Shown here: positions 1-9,643 of the stretch, in pieces
Position numbering within the stretch: the stretch's first letter is position 1
How the letters are laid out: each line of letters starts with the position of its first letter
From: Faecalibacterium sp. UBA1762
GTDB lineage: Bacteria > Bacillota > Clostridia > Oscillospirales > Ruminococcaceae
Reading direction: 5' to 3'
DNA: 50,821 bases
Assembly: GCA_002314755.1 (NCBI GenBank)
Contig: DCHC01000052.1
Span: 1 to 50,821, forward strand
Made by a program: the position numbers and the translations under genes
The notes under the pieces: generated by a model
Told to the model about the DNA's origin: nothing
The model's input: only the letters and a program-made list of their open reading frames with translations
The model's database searches: none

Positions 1-907
1 CCCCCTTCCATTTTTTATCGTTATCAGGAAAATGCTTGCCGATATCACCCAGTGCCGCCGCGCCCAACAACGCGTCCATCACCGCGTGAAGCAGCACATC
101 CGCGTCGGAATGACCCAACAACCCTTTTTCAAAAGGCACCGTCACCCCACCCAAAATCAGGGCTCGCTGCTCCACCAAACGATGGACATCATACCCGTGA
201 CCGATGCGCAACACCGGTACAGCGCTGTGCTTTTCCGGCCGGACCTGTACAGACAGGGCCTGCGGCAGATCCTCCGGGGTGGTTATTTTGATATTGGCGT
301 ACTCGCCCTGCGTCAAACGAACCCCAAAGCCCGCATACTCCATCACACTACAGTCATCGGTCACATCAGCATCGCCCAGCTTTTGCAAAGCGGCAAGATA
401 TTTTTGCCTATCCACAACCTGCGGGGTCTGTACCGCAAACAGGGTACTTCGATCAGGTGTCGATACCACCGTGCCGTCCGTGTCAGCGATCTTTACGGTA
501 TCCTTTACCGGTACGGCGGGGGCGGCACAGCCGGTATCGACCGCTCCAAGCAAAGCCTTTGTAATAACGCTTTCGCTGATATAGGGCCGTGCACCGTCAT
601 GTATGGCAAGCCAGGAGGCATCCTCCGCAGCCGCCACCCCGGCGGCCACACTATCCTGTCGACGGGCGCCACCCGGCACAACCTTGACGCTTGCGTCTAT
701 AGTCTGCGCCAGCGCGGTCACTTTATCCAAATTGGCAGGACTGGTCACTACCACCACCTGATCCACCATGGGATGACGACAAAACGCAGCTACGCTACAG
801 GACAAAACCGTCTCGCCGCCTATGGGCGCGAACAGCTTGTCAAATCCCATTCTGCGGGAAGCACCTGCCGCAACAATAACCGCACACACCTTTGCGTTAT
901 TCAGCAT
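1..907 (-). CDS. ispDF: Bifunctional IspD/IspF isoprenoid enzyme, 3' end cut by window edge
   Basis: Translating the minus strand from the ATG at 905-907 gives about 302 residues with no stop before the window edge. Residues 1 to about 225 are IspD (2-C-methylerythritol 4-phosphate cytidylyltransferase): the nucleotide-binding loop IVAAGASRRMG lies at 11-21, followed by HDGARP and VTDDCSVME. The chain continues without a stop into IspF (MECDP synthase), with GHGYDVHR, LGHSDADVLLHAV and LGDIGKHFPD. The fusion would carry out two non-consecutive steps of the MEP pathway in the cytosol. A GGGGG stretch lies about 12 bases before the start. IspDF fusions are well known in alphaproteobacteria and also occur in some Clostridia. 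The last part of the IspF domain lies outside the window. Confidence 0.93.
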   Translation of the reverse strand, partial: MLNNAKVCAVIVAAGASRRMGFDKLFAPIGGETVLSCSVAAFCRHPMVDQVVVVTSPANLDKVTALAQTIDASVKVVPGGARRQDSVAAGVAAAEDASWLAIHDGARPYISESVITKALLGAVDTGCAAPAVPVKDTVKIADTDGTVVSTPDRSTLFAVQTPQVVDRQKYLAALQKLGDADVTDDCSVMEYAGFGVRLTQGEYANIKITTPEDLPQALSVQVRPEKHSAVPVLRIGHGYDVHRLVEQRALILGGVTVPFEKGLLGHSDADVLLHAVMDALLGAAALGDIGKHFPDNDKKWKG

Positions 908-967
908 AATATGACCAACCCCCCTGTCTTCCGCCCGGGAAGAAAATGATATAAAAATACATCTTTA

Positions 968-996
968 AGTATATCACAAGAACGACTTTTTTGCAA
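968..996 (-). promoter_or_regulatory. Sigma-A-type promoter for ispDF
   Basis: On the minus strand TTGCAA (991-996) and TATACT (968-973) are separated by exactly 17 bases. This places a start point about 55 bases before the ispDF ATG. Confidence 0.6.
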
Positions 997-1080
997 ACGG
1001 AACTGGCTCTTTTTTATCACAAAAATGTTACAAATTATTGCACTGCTGCCTGTAACACGATGTCACATTAAAACTAAAAA

Positions 1081-1139
1081 CTGATCGGATCAGATAAGCG
1101 CATTGGCGCATTGCTTTTTATCAAATGAAATGATATAAT
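1081..1139 (+). promoter_or_regulatory. Promoter and operator-like repeats before the amidohydrolase gene
   Basis: TTGCTT (1111-1116) and a perfect TATAAT (1134-1139) are spaced by 17 bases. Just upstream lie a perfect 13-base inverted repeat CTGATCGGATCAG (1081-1093) and a tandem direct repeat GCGCATTG/GCGCATTG (1098-1113) that runs into the -35 box. These look like a regulator binding region, but no regulator gene is adjacent. The 309 bases between the two divergent starts (908-1216) hold only this promoter and that of ispDF. Confidence 0.55.
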
Positions 1140-1216
1140 CGGCTTAACAAAATTTGAATCGTTCTTTTCTGAATACTGACTGCACTGCAGTGCCGAAGAA
1201 TACAGGAGGCTTTCAC

Positions 1217-2995
1217 ATGAAAAGAATAATCTGTTTATTGATTACATTTGCATTGGTTTTTTGTTTATCTGCCTGCGGGTCAAAAACACCTTGCGAAAGT
1301 GCTGACACCACCCAACACGAAAAAAACGAAGCCACGCCCACCGGTGACATTGCCGACACGGTGCTGCTGGGCAATATCTACACCGGCTTAGAGACGGTGG
1401 AGGCCCTTGCCGTAAAGGACGGAAAGGTCTTATTTACCGGCAGCAAAGCTGATGTGCAGCCGTTTATCGGCGAGAATACTGTCTTGGAAGAGTACAGCGC
1501 GATTCAACTGATCATGCCGGGAATTATTGATGCGCACACCCACGCCACCCAACTGATCAATGCCAGCTCTTTTCTTTGCAACCTGCCGGAGGGCTCTACC
1601 GCTGAAGAGTGTGTGACGATCATCAACGGTTTTGTAACGGAAAACCCTGATTACGAGTACTATGTTGCCCGCGGCTGGGTCAACTCTTCCTTTGAAAACA
1701 GTTGTCCGACAGCGGAGCTACTGGATGTCATCGAAACGGATAAGCCGATTTATGCCATATCCTCTGACGGACACAGCTACTGGACCAATAGCAACCTGAT
1801 TCGACTTGCTGGCATCACCGCCGAAACCCAGGATCCGGACGGCGGCCTGATTGAACGCAATCCGGACGGTACACCCAACGGTTGTTTCCGGGATACTGCC
1901 CAGGCGCTGATCTCCAACGCTTTGCCGAAATCCGGCGCAGAGGCCAAAAAAGCCGGCATTCTTCTGACACAGCAAACCTATGCTGCATACGGGTATACCT
2001 CCTATCTGGAGATCAATGCCAACGATGCCAATGAAACGCTCTTCTATCCTTTCATCGAAGCTTATGAAATGCTGGATCAGGAGAATCAGCTGATACAGTA
2101 TGTCCAGGGCGGTTTTGTGGTCAACAATGATGGTGATGCTATGGCCGCAGTAGATAAAGCGATTGAACTGAGAGATTCCACCGCAGGCGGCAAATTTGAG
2201 CTTACTAATGTCAAGGTCTACATGGACGGCGTGGTGGAGGGCGGTACCGCCTATCTGTCTGAGCCTTATGTAACAGATACCGGATATTACGGAGAAGCCC
2301 GTTGGAAAACCCCAGAGGATTTGAAAAAGCTGACTGAGATCATTGTCCGTGCAAACCGGGCAGGAATGAGCGTACATTTTCACGCTGTGGGCGACCAAGC
2401 CATCAGTGACGCGGTCGATTGCATTGAAAAAGCATATAAGCAGTTGGGAGATCAGGTCGTTGCCTGCCGCAATGCCATCGTCCATCTGCAAATCGTCAAC
2501 CCCATAGATTACGACCGGTTCACAAGCCTTGGCATTGTTGCGGTCATCAATCCCTGGGCATGCAAATATCCGGGTTTTTACACGGAAACCGAAGTCATGT
2601 ATCTGGGCGAAGACCGGGCATCCAAAGAATACCCTGTCAAGAGCTTTGCAGATGCCGGTGTGCAGCTCTCCTTTGGGACCGATTACGGTGCTTCCTTTGT
2701 TTGCGAACCGCTGGACTGCATACACATTCTGACGACTCGAATGACCGAGGATGAGGATCCGACCACCTTGCTGGGCGGCGAAGAGAGCATTGGCCTGGAA
2801 AACACCATTCGGATGATGACCCGGGGCGGTGCCTACCAGATGTTCAAGGAGGATGAACTGGGCAGTCTGGAAACCGGGAAAGCTGCCAACCTGATTTTGC
2901 TGGATCAGGACATTCTGAGCCTGCCCACAATAGAGATTGAAAACACTGCTGTACTACGCACCATGATTGACGGCAATTGGGTGTATATAAAATAA
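1217..2995 (+). CDS. Lipoprotein amidohydrolase, YtcJ-like (amidohydrolase 3)
   Basis: The start at 1217 is chosen because AGGAGG lies 8 bases upstream and the product then begins with a lipoprotein signal peptide: a hydrophobic stretch ending in LSAC with the lipidated cysteine at residue 20. The 592-residue product has the metal-binding HTH pair (H107, H109), a central HFHAVGDQAI and SFGTDYGAS near the C-terminal end of the barrel. This is the organisation of the amidohydrolase 3 family, whose members hydrolyse amide, formyl or lactam bonds. The enzyme would be anchored on the outer face of the membrane. The substrate cannot be read from the sequence. It lies ahead of a glycosidase operon but has its own promoter. 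Confidence 0.85.
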   Translation: MKRIICLLITFALVFCLSACGSKTPCESADTTQHEKNEATPTGDIADTVLLGNIYTGLETVEALAVKDGKVLFTGSKADVQPFIGENTVLEEYSAIQLIMPGIIDAHTHATQLINASSFLCNLPEGSTAEECVTIINGFVTENPDYEYYVARGWVNSSFENSCPTAELLDVIETDKPIYAISSDGHSYWTNSNLIRLAGITAETQDPDGGLIERNPDGTPNGCFRDTAQALISNALPKSGAEAKKAGILLTQQTYAAYGYTSYLEINANDANETLFYPFIEAYEMLDQENQLIQYVQGGFVVNNDGDAMAAVDKAIELRDSTAGGKFELTNVKVYMDGVVEGGTAYLSEPYVTDTGYYGEARWKTPEDLKKLTEIIVRANRAGMSVHFHAVGDQAISDAVDCIEKAYKQLGDQVVACRNAIVHLQIVNPIDYDRFTSLGIVAVINPWACKYPGFYTETEVMYLGEDRASKEYPVKSFADAGVQLSFGTDYGASFVCEPLDCIHILTTRMTEDEDPTTLLGGEESIGLENTIRMMTRGGAYQMFKEDELGSLETGKAANLILLDQDILSLPTIEIENTAVLRTMIDGNWVYIK

Positions 2996-3058
2996 GCGGA
3001 TTGCCTGACGCTTTTGCGGGGTTACGCTCCCCCAACAGCTATTCCGTATGAACAGTAT

Positions 3059-3087
3059 TTGACTCTTTATCGAACCTGTGTTATTAT
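3059..3087 (+). promoter_or_regulatory. Promoter for the glycosidase operon
   Basis: TTGACT (3059-3064), a 17-base spacer and TATTAT (3082-3087) precede the GH172-like gene by about 90 bases. This implies that the four downstream genes can be transcribed independently of the amidohydrolase gene. Confidence 0.6.
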
Positions 3088-3176
3088 TTGGCCAAATGCA
3101 GCATACAGTCCGTCCAAAGAAAAAAGAAAATGACTATATGCCGCACCAAAAAAAGAACAAAAAGAAGGTTTGCAAA

Positions 3177-5027
3177 ATGAAAATTTCTTCTGTGACAAGG
3201 GGAGCCCATCGGCTGACCCGGCCGGAGTGTATGCCGGTCTATGACGCAGGCGCAGTTATAAAATATGAGGGCAGCATCTCCAAAGCAGGCGACAATGCCG
3301 ACTGGGATTGGGGCATGTATCAGGATGAAAACGGCGAATGGGTTTTAATGGAAGCCGACGGCCCAGGCTGCATTTACAATTTTACCCAGCACCGTTACCC
3401 CACCAGCACAGTGCCGGTTTTCCGTTTTTATTTTGACAGGAAGACGACCCCCACCCTGACGGTCACACCGGCGGATTTTGGGCGCACCTATCCACTGGTC
3501 GCCCCCTACGCAGATAAATTTGTAGGGCCGGTAGAACAGGGCTTTGGTCCCATCTGGGTGGTTCGCAGCTTTGTTCCCATGGCTTTTCGCACCCATTGCA
3601 AGGTGACAAGCAGCATCCGTTTAGAGGGCAATAACAAGGCTGATAATCAGGGCGGCTGGGGCCATGTGATGTTTCAGACCTACGACAGTGCCGAAGGAGT
3701 TGTGACCTTTGACGGCAGCTTTGACGCTGACGCCGTAACCCGTCTTTACGCAGAGTGGGCGGGCAACCCCGTCACCCCAAAAATCGACCCCATACAGCCC
3801 GGAGAAACCCACACCGTATTTGTGAAGGAGGGCGCCGGCACGCTGCACGGCATTACTGCTGCCATTGATGGCTATACCCCCTTGGATTTTACCGACCTCT
3901 GGGTAGAAATCACCTTTGACCAAGCCACCGTACCTCATGTCAGCGCCCCTTTGGGCAGCTTTTTCGGTTGCGAATACGGCGGCACCCCCAGCCATCTAAA
4001 CACCCTGCTGCTGGAACAGAATACCACTGTCAACCCGTCGTTCTTCCGCAACAGTTATCCCATGCCCTACTACCGCAGTGTATCTGTCCGCCTGGTCAAC
4101 CGCGGTCAGCGGATCGTGTACGCCGGTCTTGCGGTGCAGGATGACCCGGATACGATTTATGACCCCGCCGCAGCCGGGTATTTTACCTCCTCTCCCTACT
4201 ATCCCATTACCCCTAACATCATGGGTAAAAACAGCGTAATTGCCGACATCCACGGCGCCGGTTCGGTGGTGTATGCAGTGTTGAGCGGCAAGGATATCGC
4301 TGCCGGGTGTGAAGGGGATGTGCGCGTTTTTGTGGATGGGATGCAATCCCCTACTGTGGAAAGTGACGGCAGCGAAAGCTGGGCAAGCTACGGCTGGGGT
4401 TTTCCGCTGCCGCCCCAATCCAATCCATTCAGTGCTTACAACGGCAGGTATATGTCCAATGAGGACTGGTCCGAGCTGCGGCTAACCTTTACCGACAGCT
4501 ATGTCTTCCGCAACCGGCTGGTTTTTGAGCTGGAGCACGGGGGCTGTAATGACGGCGGCGGTACCCATTCCGGTCAGGTATTCTATTACACCGCACCCAA
4601 AGCGCCGGAGCAGCCAATTGGCGATTTCACCCCTGAGGACAAGCTTCGCTTTATCGGCGGCAGATTATCTGTGGTTCAAGACCGATTTGAAAACGGCACA
4701 CATGAAAACTATTCCGTTTTCACCTGTCTGCAGGGTGAAGAGGAGGCCGACTTTTCCTTTACCGTGCCCGCAGGCTGTAATGGTCTGGTTTTGCGCCGGG
4801 TCGCACTGCAAAAAGTCGGCCCGCAGGCAGCGCAGCTTTTGCTAAACGGCAAGCCCCTGCAAAAGCAATGGTTGTTCCCGGATTCCAACCCCATCTATTC
4901 CCTGATTGAGGATGATTATTTAATCCCTGCCGGTGAGCTCCCCAATGACAATGAGATCGAAATCACAATACGACCGCTGAACCAAAACTGGAACGCCTGC
5001 CGTTATCGCGTGGCAGCGTTTGTCTGA
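3177..5027 (+). CDS. DUF2961 / GH172-like glycoside hydrolase
   Basis: The 616-residue product begins with the RGAHRLTRPE region and continues with the glycine- and proline-rich LMEADGPGCIYNF and the VPVFRFYFD strand, which resemble the N-terminal half of DUF2961 proteins. That family includes characterised GH172 enzymes acting on fructo- or arabinofuranosides. No signal peptide is visible, so it probably acts in the cytoplasm. The start at 3177 follows a GAAGG element by 8 bases; an in-frame ATG at 3138 is an alternative that would add a lysine-rich leader. It is the first gene of a four-gene run with GH39-like, GH78-like and PHP proteins. The family call rests on pattern recognition of a diverged sequence; the substrate is unknown. 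Confidence 0.65.
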   Translation: MKISSVTRGAHRLTRPECMPVYDAGAVIKYEGSISKAGDNADWDWGMYQDENGEWVLMEADGPGCIYNFTQHRYPTSTVPVFRFYFDRKTTPTLTVTPADFGRTYPLVAPYADKFVGPVEQGFGPIWVVRSFVPMAFRTHCKVTSSIRLEGNNKADNQGGWGHVMFQTYDSAEGVVTFDGSFDADAVTRLYAEWAGNPVTPKIDPIQPGETHTVFVKEGAGTLHGITAAIDGYTPLDFTDLWVEITFDQATVPHVSAPLGSFFGCEYGGTPSHLNTLLLEQNTTVNPSFFRNSYPMPYYRSVSVRLVNRGQRIVYAGLAVQDDPDTIYDPAAAGYFTSSPYYPITPNIMGKNSVIADIHGAGSVVYAVLSGKDIAAGCEGDVRVFVDGMQSPTVESDGSESWASYGWGFPLPPQSNPFSAYNGRYMSNEDWSELRLTFTDSYVFRNRLVFELEHGGCNDGGGTHSGQVFYYTAPKAPEQPIGDFTPEDKLRFIGGRLSVVQDRFENGTHENYSVFTCLQGEEEADFSFTVPAGCNGLVLRRVALQKVGPQAAQLLLNGKPLQKQWLFPDSNPIYSLIEDDYLIPAGELPNDNEIEITIRPLNQNWNACRYRVAAFV

Positions 5028-5072
5028 AACCTGCCGGTCTGTACCGAAGAAGGATAAGAATGGAGAAAACTG

Positions 5073-6365
5073 ATGGAAACTGTAACCGTAAGCTATGATC
5101 AATGCGGCAATATTCTGCCGCTACACGGGGTAAATTGCGCCCCCTACAATAAAATGAGCGGAGCCAATCAAGCCAAGGTAAATGAGCTGTTCACCCTGGC
5201 GAACATTCCTTTCAGCCGTCTGCACGATGTAGAGGGCAGCTACGGCGGATGCTATTTTGTGGATATTCCCAATATCTTCCGAAACTGGGATGCTGATGTC
5301 AACGACCCTGACAGCTACGATTTCTACTATACAGACGAGTACATCACCGCCATTATCCAAAGCGGAGCGCAGATCGTATACCGTCTGGGTATCACCATTG
5401 AATGGGGCAGCAAAAAATACCGCACCGTTCCCCCTGCCGACCCGGAAAAATGGGCTTGCATCTGCGAGCACATTGTTGCCCACTATAACGAGGGCTGGGC
5501 AAACGGCTTTCACTATGAGATACCCATGTGGGAAATCTGGAACGAGCCGGAAAATCCACCTATGTGGTCTGGCACCATGGAGCAGTTTTTTGAGCTATAC
5601 CGGGTGACCGGCATCAAGCTGAAGCAGCACTGGCCGCAGCTGATGATCGGTGGCTACGGCAGTTGCGGTTTTTACGCCATCAACCAGGAGAAGGATGATT
5701 TTTACAAAAGCTTCCTCACCTGGTTTGATTCCTTTTTGTCCTTTTGCAAAGAGAACAACTGTCCGCTGGATTTTTTCAGCTGGCATATTTACACCGGCGA
5801 CCCTGCCGAGCTGATCAACCACGCAAAATATGTGCGCGAAAAACTGGATGCCGCCGGGTTTACCGCCACCGAAGCACATCTGAACGAGTGGAACTATGGC
5901 ATGGAATCCTTTGGGTTTATGGAAAAGCACACCGATGTGGGTGCGTCCTTCCTTGCCGACAGCCTTTGCCGTATGCAGCATACCCGGTATGTGGATAAGG
6001 CCATGTACTATGTTTTTTCTTCTAACGCTATGTACGACGGTTTTCTGGATCAAAACACCAAAGAGATTGATGTCCCCTATTGGGTATATGTGGCCTTTGG
6101 TGATCTGTACCGCAAGGGAACCATGCTAAAGGACACCGCCACCGGCAATCTGCAGGCGTTGGCAGCAGCGGATGACCGGGAGGCAGGTCTGCTGATTGCC
6201 AACTACGATACCCAGCCTGTTCAGGTCACCTTAGCTCTGCCGCAGGGGGCAAAGCCTGTAATCTGCCCCATGGGCAAGACCATGCTGACCGAAGGCACTC
6301 CCCTTGAGGGAAACATTCTGTCTTTGCCCGCCCACGGCACAGTGTATCTGCGCTGGAGCCGTTAG
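5073..6365 (+). CDS. GH39-type glycoside hydrolase (beta-xylosidase-like)
   Basis: The 430-residue protein has a TIM-barrel glycosidase pattern. IWNEPE contains the candidate acid/base E158, and HLNEWNY contains the candidate nucleophile E272, at the spacing seen in clan GH-A enzymes of the GH39 type. PFSRLHD near residue 47 and FFSWHIY near 234 are typical barrel strands. A small beta domain follows from about residue 350. There is no signal peptide. GH39 members include beta-D-xylosidases and alpha-L-iduronidases; I cannot choose between them here. The start has GGAGA about 10 bases upstream. The gene lies 45 bases after the GH172-like gene and 58 before the GH78-like gene. Confidence 0.8.
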   Translation: METVTVSYDQCGNILPLHGVNCAPYNKMSGANQAKVNELFTLANIPFSRLHDVEGSYGGCYFVDIPNIFRNWDADVNDPDSYDFYYTDEYITAIIQSGAQIVYRLGITIEWGSKKYRTVPPADPEKWACICEHIVAHYNEGWANGFHYEIPMWEIWNEPENPPMWSGTMEQFFELYRVTGIKLKQHWPQLMIGGYGSCGFYAINQEKDDFYKSFLTWFDSFLSFCKENNCPLDFFSWHIYTGDPAELINHAKYVREKLDAAGFTATEAHLNEWNYGMESFGFMEKHTDVGASFLADSLCRMQHTRYVDKAMYYVFSSNAMYDGFLDQNTKEIDVPYWVYVAFGDLYRKGTMLKDTATGNLQALAAADDREAGLLIANYDTQPVQVTLALPQGAKPVICPMGKTMLTEGTPLEGNILSLPAHGTVYLRWSR

Positions 6366-6423
6366 CAGATACTATACCGCCGTAGAAGCTTCTGCAGCGT
6401 TTTTCCGCAAGGAGAGGTTTGAT

Positions 6424-8640
6424 ATGTTTGATACAGAATTTGGCTGGATTGCCCCTGTCCATGCTCCAGAGGAAAATTTCACCACCGGTTTTGCCTATCA
6501 AGAGTACATCTCCGCCAAGGGAGCCGACGCGCCGCTGCCCTACACGGTAACCGAATACAGCCGCAGCTACACCTTTGCCGCACCGGTCATAGCAGCAACC
6601 CTTGCCGTTACAGCAGATGCCGAGTTCCGTCTTTGGTCTGTGGAGGAGACCGGGGAGCGCCATCTGCTGGCAACCGGCCCGGCCAATCCCGGCGGGGATT
6701 TTCGGGATGCTACGGCTCTGCGCCCGGTCAAATACGCCACACCGATATCTTTTGTTCCCCACTGTCCCGGCTGCACATTACATCTGGTGGCGCGGGTAAA
6801 GGGTATGCCGGTATACATCAGCGAATACTCCTTTGGAAAAACCGGTCTTTGGCTGCAGGGTACAGTCACTCTACAGGACGGGAAAACCGAAAGAATCGGT
6901 ACGGACACCGGCTGGACAACCCGCGCCCTGCCCGCCTACCGCAAACCCTTTGTCTACGATAATCGTTTGGAACCGGGTACCCCTGCAGCCGCGGTACCGC
7001 TGGTTATGCCGGTATCTGCCGAAACCGCCATCCCGCAGCGCAGTCCAATCCCACCCCGCAGCGAGCAGATCATCTATCCGAACGAACCTGGCGGCATCGT
7101 CACAGTTGCCCCCGGTCATAAGCAGCTACTGACCTTCTCCTTTGACAAAATTTACGCCGCCTACCCGGAAATAGAAGCGACCTACCCAGGAGCTTGTAAA
7201 AATGGCCCCAAAAAAGCAACCTTCATCCGGGCAAGATTTTATGAGACGGAGGAAAACGGTACCGTCGAGAATCTGACCTTTTGTAAAACTGACTGCTACA
7301 CTGCCCTGCAGCTGCACAGCGTAGGGGCGGCAGAGCTATCTGTAGAAAACAACACCGATTATCCCATACAGATCCGTCTGGCGCTGCGCGCCACCTGCTT
7401 CCCGGTAACCGGATGCGCCAAAACTGAAACCAGTGACGAAAATCTGAACAAACTGCTGCAGATTTGCACCCATACGCTGCAATACTGTCGTCAGCAGATT
7501 CATCTGGACAGTCCCCGCCACTGCGAGCCGTTGGCCTGTACCGGCGATTATTATATTCAGACCCTAATGACCGCTTTCAGCTTTGGGGATATGCGCCTTG
7601 CCAGGTTTGATGCGGTGCGCACCGCGGATATCCTTCGCCAACAAAATGGTGAGATGTTCCACACCACCTACAGCCTAATCTGGGTGTTGATGCTGTGGGA
7701 TATCTACCAGTTTACAGGGGATGTCGCTTTACTTAGGGAATGTGAGGACGCCCTTGCCCTGCTACTGGCAAGGTTTGATGAGTACAATGGGGAGACCGGC
7801 CTGCCCGAGACCCCGCCCAGCTTTATGTTTGTAGATTGGTTGTTCATTGACGGCATCTCATTGCATCACCCGCCCAAAGCGTTGGGGCAGGGCTGCCTTG
7901 CCATGTTTCTCTACGGCGCATTATGCGTCGCGCAAAAAATCTACAGTGTATTGGAGCAACCTGACACCGCATTGGTTTTGCAGAAGAGAGCAGCTGCGTT
8001 ATATCGGGATATCCGAACCCATCTGTGGGATGAGGAAAATCAGCTTTTTATTGCGGGCTTAAACACCCCTACCCCGAAGCAGATGCTGCACACCTACATG
8101 CCTCAAAACACGCATAAGTGCTACCGGTTACCCCATGCCAATATCTTAGCGATTCTGTTCGGCGTTTGTGACGCTGAGCTTGCCCCTACCCTGCTGCAGC
8201 GGATCACCGACGGGGAACTGGGTGAGGTTCAGCCATATTTTGCCCATTTTCTATTTGAAGCCGTCTACCATGCGGGTCTTCGCAGCTATTACACGCTGCC
8301 ACTGGCTGCAAAATGGTATGACCCCATTGCTGCCTGCGGCAAGGGTCTGCCGGAGGGCTTTATTCCGCCGGAGCCCGGTTATACCTTTGACCACAGCCAT
8401 GCCTGGGGCGGCAGTCCTCTGTGGTCAGTACCTTTGGCGCTGACCGGTCTGCAAATTATCACCCCCGGCATGAGCAGCCTTGCCTTTGATTTTGACCTGC
8501 TTGGGTTGGACGCCGCCACGGTAGAGCTGCCCACCCCTTACGGCACGGTAACATGTATTCTGAAAAAAGGAGAAATACCGGTTGTCACGGCACCGCCGCA
8601 AATCACCCTGAACTACGAAACGAAAAAAATATTGCAATAA
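6424..8640 (+). CDS. GH78-type alpha-L-rhamnosidase-like enzyme
   Basis: The start at 6424 follows AAGGAGAGG by 6 bases and gives 738 residues. The N-terminal 350 residues look like beta-sandwich domains. The (alpha/alpha)6-barrel part carries DSPRHCEPL followed by TGD, matching the D-x-P-x-x-x-E-x-L...GD catalytic region of GH78, with E368 as candidate general acid. HSHAWGGSPLW near residue 660 matches the conserved late motif. The canonical DCPQRDERLGW pattern is only partly kept, so this is a divergent member. No signal peptide is present. It would release rhamnose or a related sugar from imported oligosaccharides, alongside the GH39 and GH172-like enzymes. Confidence 0.72.
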   Translation: MFDTEFGWIAPVHAPEENFTTGFAYQEYISAKGADAPLPYTVTEYSRSYTFAAPVIAATLAVTADAEFRLWSVEETGERHLLATGPANPGGDFRDATALRPVKYATPISFVPHCPGCTLHLVARVKGMPVYISEYSFGKTGLWLQGTVTLQDGKTERIGTDTGWTTRALPAYRKPFVYDNRLEPGTPAAAVPLVMPVSAETAIPQRSPIPPRSEQIIYPNEPGGIVTVAPGHKQLLTFSFDKIYAAYPEIEATYPGACKNGPKKATFIRARFYETEENGTVENLTFCKTDCYTALQLHSVGAAELSVENNTDYPIQIRLALRATCFPVTGCAKTETSDENLNKLLQICTHTLQYCRQQIHLDSPRHCEPLACTGDYYIQTLMTAFSFGDMRLARFDAVRTADILRQQNGEMFHTTYSLIWVLMLWDIYQFTGDVALLRECEDALALLLARFDEYNGETGLPETPPSFMFVDWLFIDGISLHHPPKALGQGCLAMFLYGALCVAQKIYSVLEQPDTALVLQKRAAALYRDIRTHLWDEENQLFIAGLNTPTPKQMLHTYMPQNTHKCYRLPHANILAILFGVCDAELAPTLLQRITDGELGEVQPYFAHFLFEAVYHAGLRSYYTLPLAAKWYDPIAACGKGLPEGFIPPEPGYTFDHSHAWGGSPLWSVPLALTGLQIITPGMSSLAFDFDLLGLDAATVELPTPYGTVTCILKKGEIPVVTAPPQITLNYETKKILQ

Positions 8641-8682
8641 CAGTCAGTATTTATCAAAAAACATATTGCGGAGGACACCTCT

Positions 8683-9489
8683 ATGGACATTTTACCCCTT
8701 GACCACGACCTGCACATTCACTCTCAGCTTTCCCTTTGCAGCGGACACCCGTTGCAGACCAAAGAAAATATTCTTCAATACGCGATTGATCACAAGCTGA
8801 AGGATATCTGTGTTACCGACCATTTTTGGGATCAGACCGTCAGTATGCCGCCCGAATGGTACGCCATCCAGAATATTGACCATATTGAGCAGATTTTACC
8901 CCTGCCCCATGCAGACGGGGTACGGTTTCACTTTGGCTGCGAAACCGAATTTGATGTGAACGGTACCCTGGGTATCTCCCCTGAAACCATGCATCGGTTT
9001 GAGTTTATCATAGTACCCACCACCCATATGCACATGGATTTTGTGCTGGCTGTTGAACACCGTAACTTGAACGACCGGATTCGCATGTACGTAAAGCGAT
9101 TGGAGCAGTTGCTGAACATGGATCTGCCCAGGTACAAAATAGGCATTGCACACCTAAGCTGCGACCTGATTGCACCGGAAGCCTGGAACGGGCATATGCA
9201 GGTGCTGGACGGTGTTCCGGAGACCGCTTTCGCTGATATTTTCCGTCAAGCAAAAGCAAAAGCAGTGGGCATAGAGCTGAACATGGAGGCCCACAAATAT
9301 TCCGATGCCGATTTTGACCGGGCAATGCGTCCCTACCGTATTGCCAAGGAAGTCGGCTGCCAGTTCTATTTTGGCAGTGACGCCCACGACCCGGAGCGAC
9401 TTAGCCAAGCTGCTGCCGATTATCAGCGTATCGCAAGCTGGCTGCAGCTGACTAAGGAGGATATCTTCCGTCCGTCTTTTGTAAAATAA
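8683..9489 (+). CDS. PHP-domain phosphoesterase (histidinol phosphatase-like)
   Basis: The 268-residue protein has the metal-binding motifs of the PHP family in order: HDLHIHS (H11, H13), VTDHF near residue 46, GCETEF, TTHMHM and GSDAHDPE near the C-terminus. A GGAGG element precedes the start by 9 bases. PHP proteins of this size include histidinol-phosphate phosphatases, but the position as last gene of a glycosidase operon, with no his genes nearby, suggests another phosphoester or a hydrolase role in sugar metabolism. That functional reading is inference. Confidence 0.82.
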   Translation: MDILPLDHDLHIHSQLSLCSGHPLQTKENILQYAIDHKLKDICVTDHFWDQTVSMPPEWYAIQNIDHIEQILPLPHADGVRFHFGCETEFDVNGTLGISPETMHRFEFIIVPTTHMHMDFVLAVEHRNLNDRIRMYVKRLEQLLNMDLPRYKIGIAHLSCDLIAPEAWNGHMQVLDGVPETAFADIFRQAKAKAVGIELNMEAHKYSDADFDRAMRPYRIAKEVGCQFYFGSDAHDPERLSQAAADYQRIASWLQLTKEDIFRPSFVK

Positions 9490-9503
9490 ACCTGTTTTTC
9501 CCT

Positions 9504-9568
9504 ATAAAAAACAGCCCCTCCGACAGGCCTGATTCACAGGACAAATACCGGAAGGGTTGTTCTTTTTG
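9504..9568. terminator. Bidirectional terminator between PHP gene and fkp
   Basis: A 13-base-pair stem (9510-9522 with 9549-9561, one mismatch and one wobble pair) is flanked by TTCTTTTT on the plus side and a T6 run on the minus side. It ends both convergent transcripts. Confidence 0.75.
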
Positions 9569-9643
9569 TCTATTACGACGATTATACTGTACAAATCGCC
9601 TGGCAAAGATTGAGTTGTCGCAAATTTCAGTTACAAGCCCCAA

